64,000 nucleotides of DNA from an uncultured Granulosicoccus sp. (lineage in GTDB: Bacteria > Pseudomonadota > Gammaproteobacteria > Granulosicoccales > Granulosicoccaceae), in the NCBI GenBank assembly GCA_947495035.1, contig CANLXI010000022.1, positions 62,001-126,000 of the forward strand, read 5' to 3'. The translations under genes and the position numbers were made by a program. Numbering within the stretch: the stretch's first letter is position 1; every line of letters begins with the position of its first letter. The notes under the pieces are model-generated. The model saw nothing but the letters and a program-made list of their open reading frames with translations. It was not told the origin of the DNA and ran no database searches. Of this stretch, positions 62,285 to 64,000 are shown in pieces.

Positions 62285-64000
62285 CAGAAGGTAAAGTCGA
62301 TTCGGCGGTTGGCGGCTCGACCTTCGGCTGTACTGTTGTCAGCAATCGGAAGTTCTTCTCCGAAGCCCATTGCGCGCAGATTGTAGACCGAGACGCCTCT
62401 ATCGATAAGATAGTCGCGAACCGTGGTGGCGCGAAGCAGACTCAGGCGAAGATTGTCTTCGTTGTCGCCGGTGGCGTCCGTATGTCCTTCGATGGTCACC
62501 TGGCTGTCGGGGAAGCGGATGAGAGTGGCCGCAATCTGATCCAGCACCACGCGGCTGTCTGGTGTCAGGATATTGGATTGTGACTCGAACAGGATGCGCA
62601 GGCTGGGCAAGGCCGCCATAGCCTGCTGCAAGTTGTCATCGGAACTGGCGGGATCAGGCTCTGCCGGGGCGTCAGGCTCTGTCGGGGTTTCAGGCGCTGC
62701 CGGGGCTTCAGGCGCTGCCGGGGCTTCAGGCTCTGCCGGGACTTCAGGCTCAGCCGGGGCTTCAGGCTCAGCCGGGGTTTCAGGCTCAGCCGGGGTTTCA
62801 GGCGCTGCCGGGGCGTCAGGCGCTGGCGGGGTTTCTGGCTCAGCCGGGGTTTCTGGCACTGGCGGAGCTTCAGGCACTGGCGGAGCTTCAGGCACTGGCG
62901 GAGCTTCAGGCACTGGCGGGGCTTCAGGCGCTGCCGGGGCTTCAGGCGCTGCCGGGGCTTCAGGCTCTGCCGGGGCTTCAGGCGCTGGCGGGGCTTCAGG
63001 CTCTGCCGGGGCTTCAGGCTCTGCCGGGGCTTCAGGCTCTGCCGGGGCTTCAGGCTCTGCCGGGGCTTCAGGCGCTGCCGGGGCTTCAGGCGCTGCCGGG
63101 GCTTCAGGCGCTGCCGGGGCTTCAGGCGCTGCCGGGGCGTCAGGCGTTGGCGGGGCGTCGGGCTCTGCCGGGGCTTCAGGCACCGGTGGGGCTTCAGGCA
63201 CCGGTGGGGCTTCAGGCTCAGCGGGGACTTCGGGTTCTACCGGATTTGACGCAGCAGGTGGGTCGATTGGCGACGTTTCCGCGGATGCTACTGTTTCCGT
63301 GCTTTTGCTTTCATCGATACGAATTCGTTCAACCAACGAAAACTGTCCCAGTGATGCCAGCGCTTCACTGATGATGGCGTCGTGATCCTGACGGTTATGG
63401 GCCGTGCCGGAGAGCGTGATCTGTCGTTCCAGCACCTCGATCTGCGGATTGTCCACCACCCGCATCAGTGGGGCAACACGCAAGATGGAATCGACCCATT
63501 CGGCCTTGCCGACCGATGGACTGGTTTCTATGCTGTTGCTGACAACATCCAGATCGAAGGCGTCCATGGCCTGGCGTACCAGCTCCGTGAGGTTGTCACT
63601 GGTCGACATGGTGCCATTGACCGCCAGGATGTTCCCGGCGACTCGCAGGGTCATGGAAGGCAGGCTGTCGGGTTCCGCCGAGGATGGTGACAGCAAGTCC
63701 GGAGTTGCTGCGTCGTCACTGGCATTCATTGCGATGACTTCCACTGGGGCAGAGGTGTCGCTGCTCAGGTTCTCTGGTTCTTCACCTGGCAGATCAGCCC
63801 GCTCATGCTGTACGTTGTCTGAATCATCACCCACATCTTCCGGTGGCAGCATGAGCGCCAGTCTGTCTGCATCGGGGGCGAGAGGCTTGGTTGCAGGCTG
63901 CGACGATCCGTTGTCGGCAGGCGCGGTCAGCAGATCATTGACCGAGTTGACGCCAGGGGATTCAGCGGCCGCGTGCAGCAGGGCTTCTCTGGTTTCGGCA
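62284..64000 (-). CDS. BON/OmpA-type envelope protein with proline-rich repeat, 5' end missing
   Basis: The minus-strand frame stays open from the stop at 62284 to the right window edge, so the start lies outside. Near the edge VNSVNDLL looks like the end of a BON unit; BON-like repeats continue (LRVAGNILAVNGTMSTSDNL; LERQITLSGTAHNRQDHD). Next is a run of 33 hexapeptides of the type (A/P)xPEAP (see repeat), then a C-terminal OmpA domain with VTIEGHTDATGDNEDNLRLS and NRRIDFTF. It is likely peptidoglycan-bound and spans part of the envelope. The first internal ATG is 63852 but is probably not the start. Confidence 0.85.
   Translation of the reverse strand, partial: AETREALLHAAAESPGVNSVNDLLTAPADNGSSQPATKPLAPDADRLALMLPPEDVGDDSDNVQHERADLPGEEPENLSSDTSAPVEVIAMNASDDAATPDLLSPSSAEPDSLPSMTLRVAGNILAVNGTMSTSDNLTELVRQAMDAFDLDVVSNSIETSPSVGKAEWVDSILRVAPLMRVVDNPQIEVLERQITLSGTAHNRQDHDAIISEALASLGQFSLVERIRIDESKSTETVASAETSPIDPPAASNPVEPEVPAEPEAPPVPEAPPVPEAPAEPDAPPTPDAPAAPEAPAAPEAPAAPEAPAAPEAPAEPEAPAEPEAPAEPEAPAEPEAPPAPEAPAEPEAPAAPEAPAAPEAPPVPEAPPVPEAPPVPEAPPVPETPAEPETPPAPDAPAAPETPAEPETPAEPEAPAEPEVPAEPEAPAAPEAPAAPETPTEPDAPAEPDPASSDDNLQQAMAALPSLRILFESQSNILTPDSRVVLDQIAATLIRFPDSQVTIEGHTDATGDNEDNLRLSLLRATTVRDYLIDRGVSVYNLRAMGFGEELPIADNSTAEGRAANRRIDFTF
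62647..63240 (-). repeat. 33 x 18-bp repeat coding (A/P)xPEAP hexapeptides
   Basis: Exactly 594 bp hold 33 in-frame 18-bp units encoding hexapeptides such as AAPEAP, AEPEAP, PVPEAP and AEPETP inside the BON/OmpA gene. Like units cluster, which indicates recent slippage or recombination. The region should form a stiff, extended, negatively charged spacer. Confidence 0.95.

Noticed and set aside
62573-63385. Forward collagen-like Gly-Ala-Ser protein
   Set aside because: It is the antisense reading of the (A/P)xPEAP repeats in the BON/OmpA gene.

Overview
The window looks like chromosomal DNA from a free-living, Gram-negative gammaproteobacterium, probably marine or aquatic. GC is high, roughly 60% by eye. 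The gene set supports this placement: a YbiT-type ABC-F protein, Ada, P-II, MipA/OmpV and OmpA envelope proteins, osmoregulated-glucan-type synthesis, an imelysin iron-uptake cluster, and a MoxR/DUF58/TgpA operon. The genus cannot be fixed from sequence alone. No rRNA, tRNA, insertion sequence, prophage, integrase or CRISPR array was seen. The window is gene-dense and dominated by housekeeping and accessory metabolic genes.

Layout. 0-6 kb: 5' end of an ABC-F ATPase (ybiT), a MocR-type regulator divergent from a DMT exporter, a PatB/MalY C-S lyase, a CoA-type Nudix hydrolase, an outer-membrane DUF481 protein and DUF2789. 6-10 kb: a cytosolic diguanylate cyclase with a LacI-like ligand-binding domain, then Ada. 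9.8-14.4 kb: a two-gene operon of a GH17-GT2 membrane glucan synthase and an LtaS/OpgB-like phosphoglycerol transferase, most simply periplasmic glucan synthesis and decoration. 14.7-17.4 kb: an SDR, a spore-photoproduct-lyase-like radical SAM protein and an MTA/SAH-type nucleosidase. 17.5-19.2 kb: a compact operon of two YbjQ-like (DUF74) proteins, one membrane-anchored, plus an M48 peptidase. 19.2-26.2 kb: NudC, a MipA/OmpV protein, an EEP-family membrane protein, an unrecognised membrane protein, and a CHASE histidine kinase with its single-domain response regulator.

26.3-32.8 kb: a threonine/serine dehydratase, then an iron-acquisition operon (imelysin, di-heme DUF1111, second imelysin, DUF1513) behind a candidate Fur box. 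32.9-37.1 kb: MoxR, DUF58 and TgpA transglutaminase on the minus strand. 37.4-42.1 kb: a very long DUF349 protein, an EAL phosphodiesterase with a decayed CZB domain, and P-II. 42.3-46.1 kb: a LysR regulator, an ABC exporter and an HNH nuclease. 46.1-52.4 kb, mostly minus strand: a lipoprotein zincin, a secreted GH16 with two FN3 domains, DUF6164, a GT2, and an AstE/DoeB-like protein that has lost key active-site residues. 52.5-57 kb: an SLC13/TrkA-C permease, an OmpA lipoprotein, a CsaA-like protein and an unknown secreted protein. 57.7-64 kb, minus strand: DUF1501, DUF1800, a cytosolic DsbA-family protein, a coiled-coil membrane protein, and a BON/OmpA protein with 33 proline-rich hexapeptides that runs off the window edge.

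The most unusual signals are these: the YbjQ-YbjQ/TM-M48 operon; the radical SAM/nucleosidase pairing; the LacI-like/GGDEF cyclase without DNA-binding domain; the AstE-like enzyme with an altered active site; the zinc-ligand-depleted CZB on an EAL protein; a 15-copy 14-bp intergenic tandem repeat with all three forward frames open; and a 45-bp intergenic repeat ending in a perfect 12-bp hairpin. No defence island or biosynthetic cluster was identified. All functions are read from motifs and remembered family features; no search was run.
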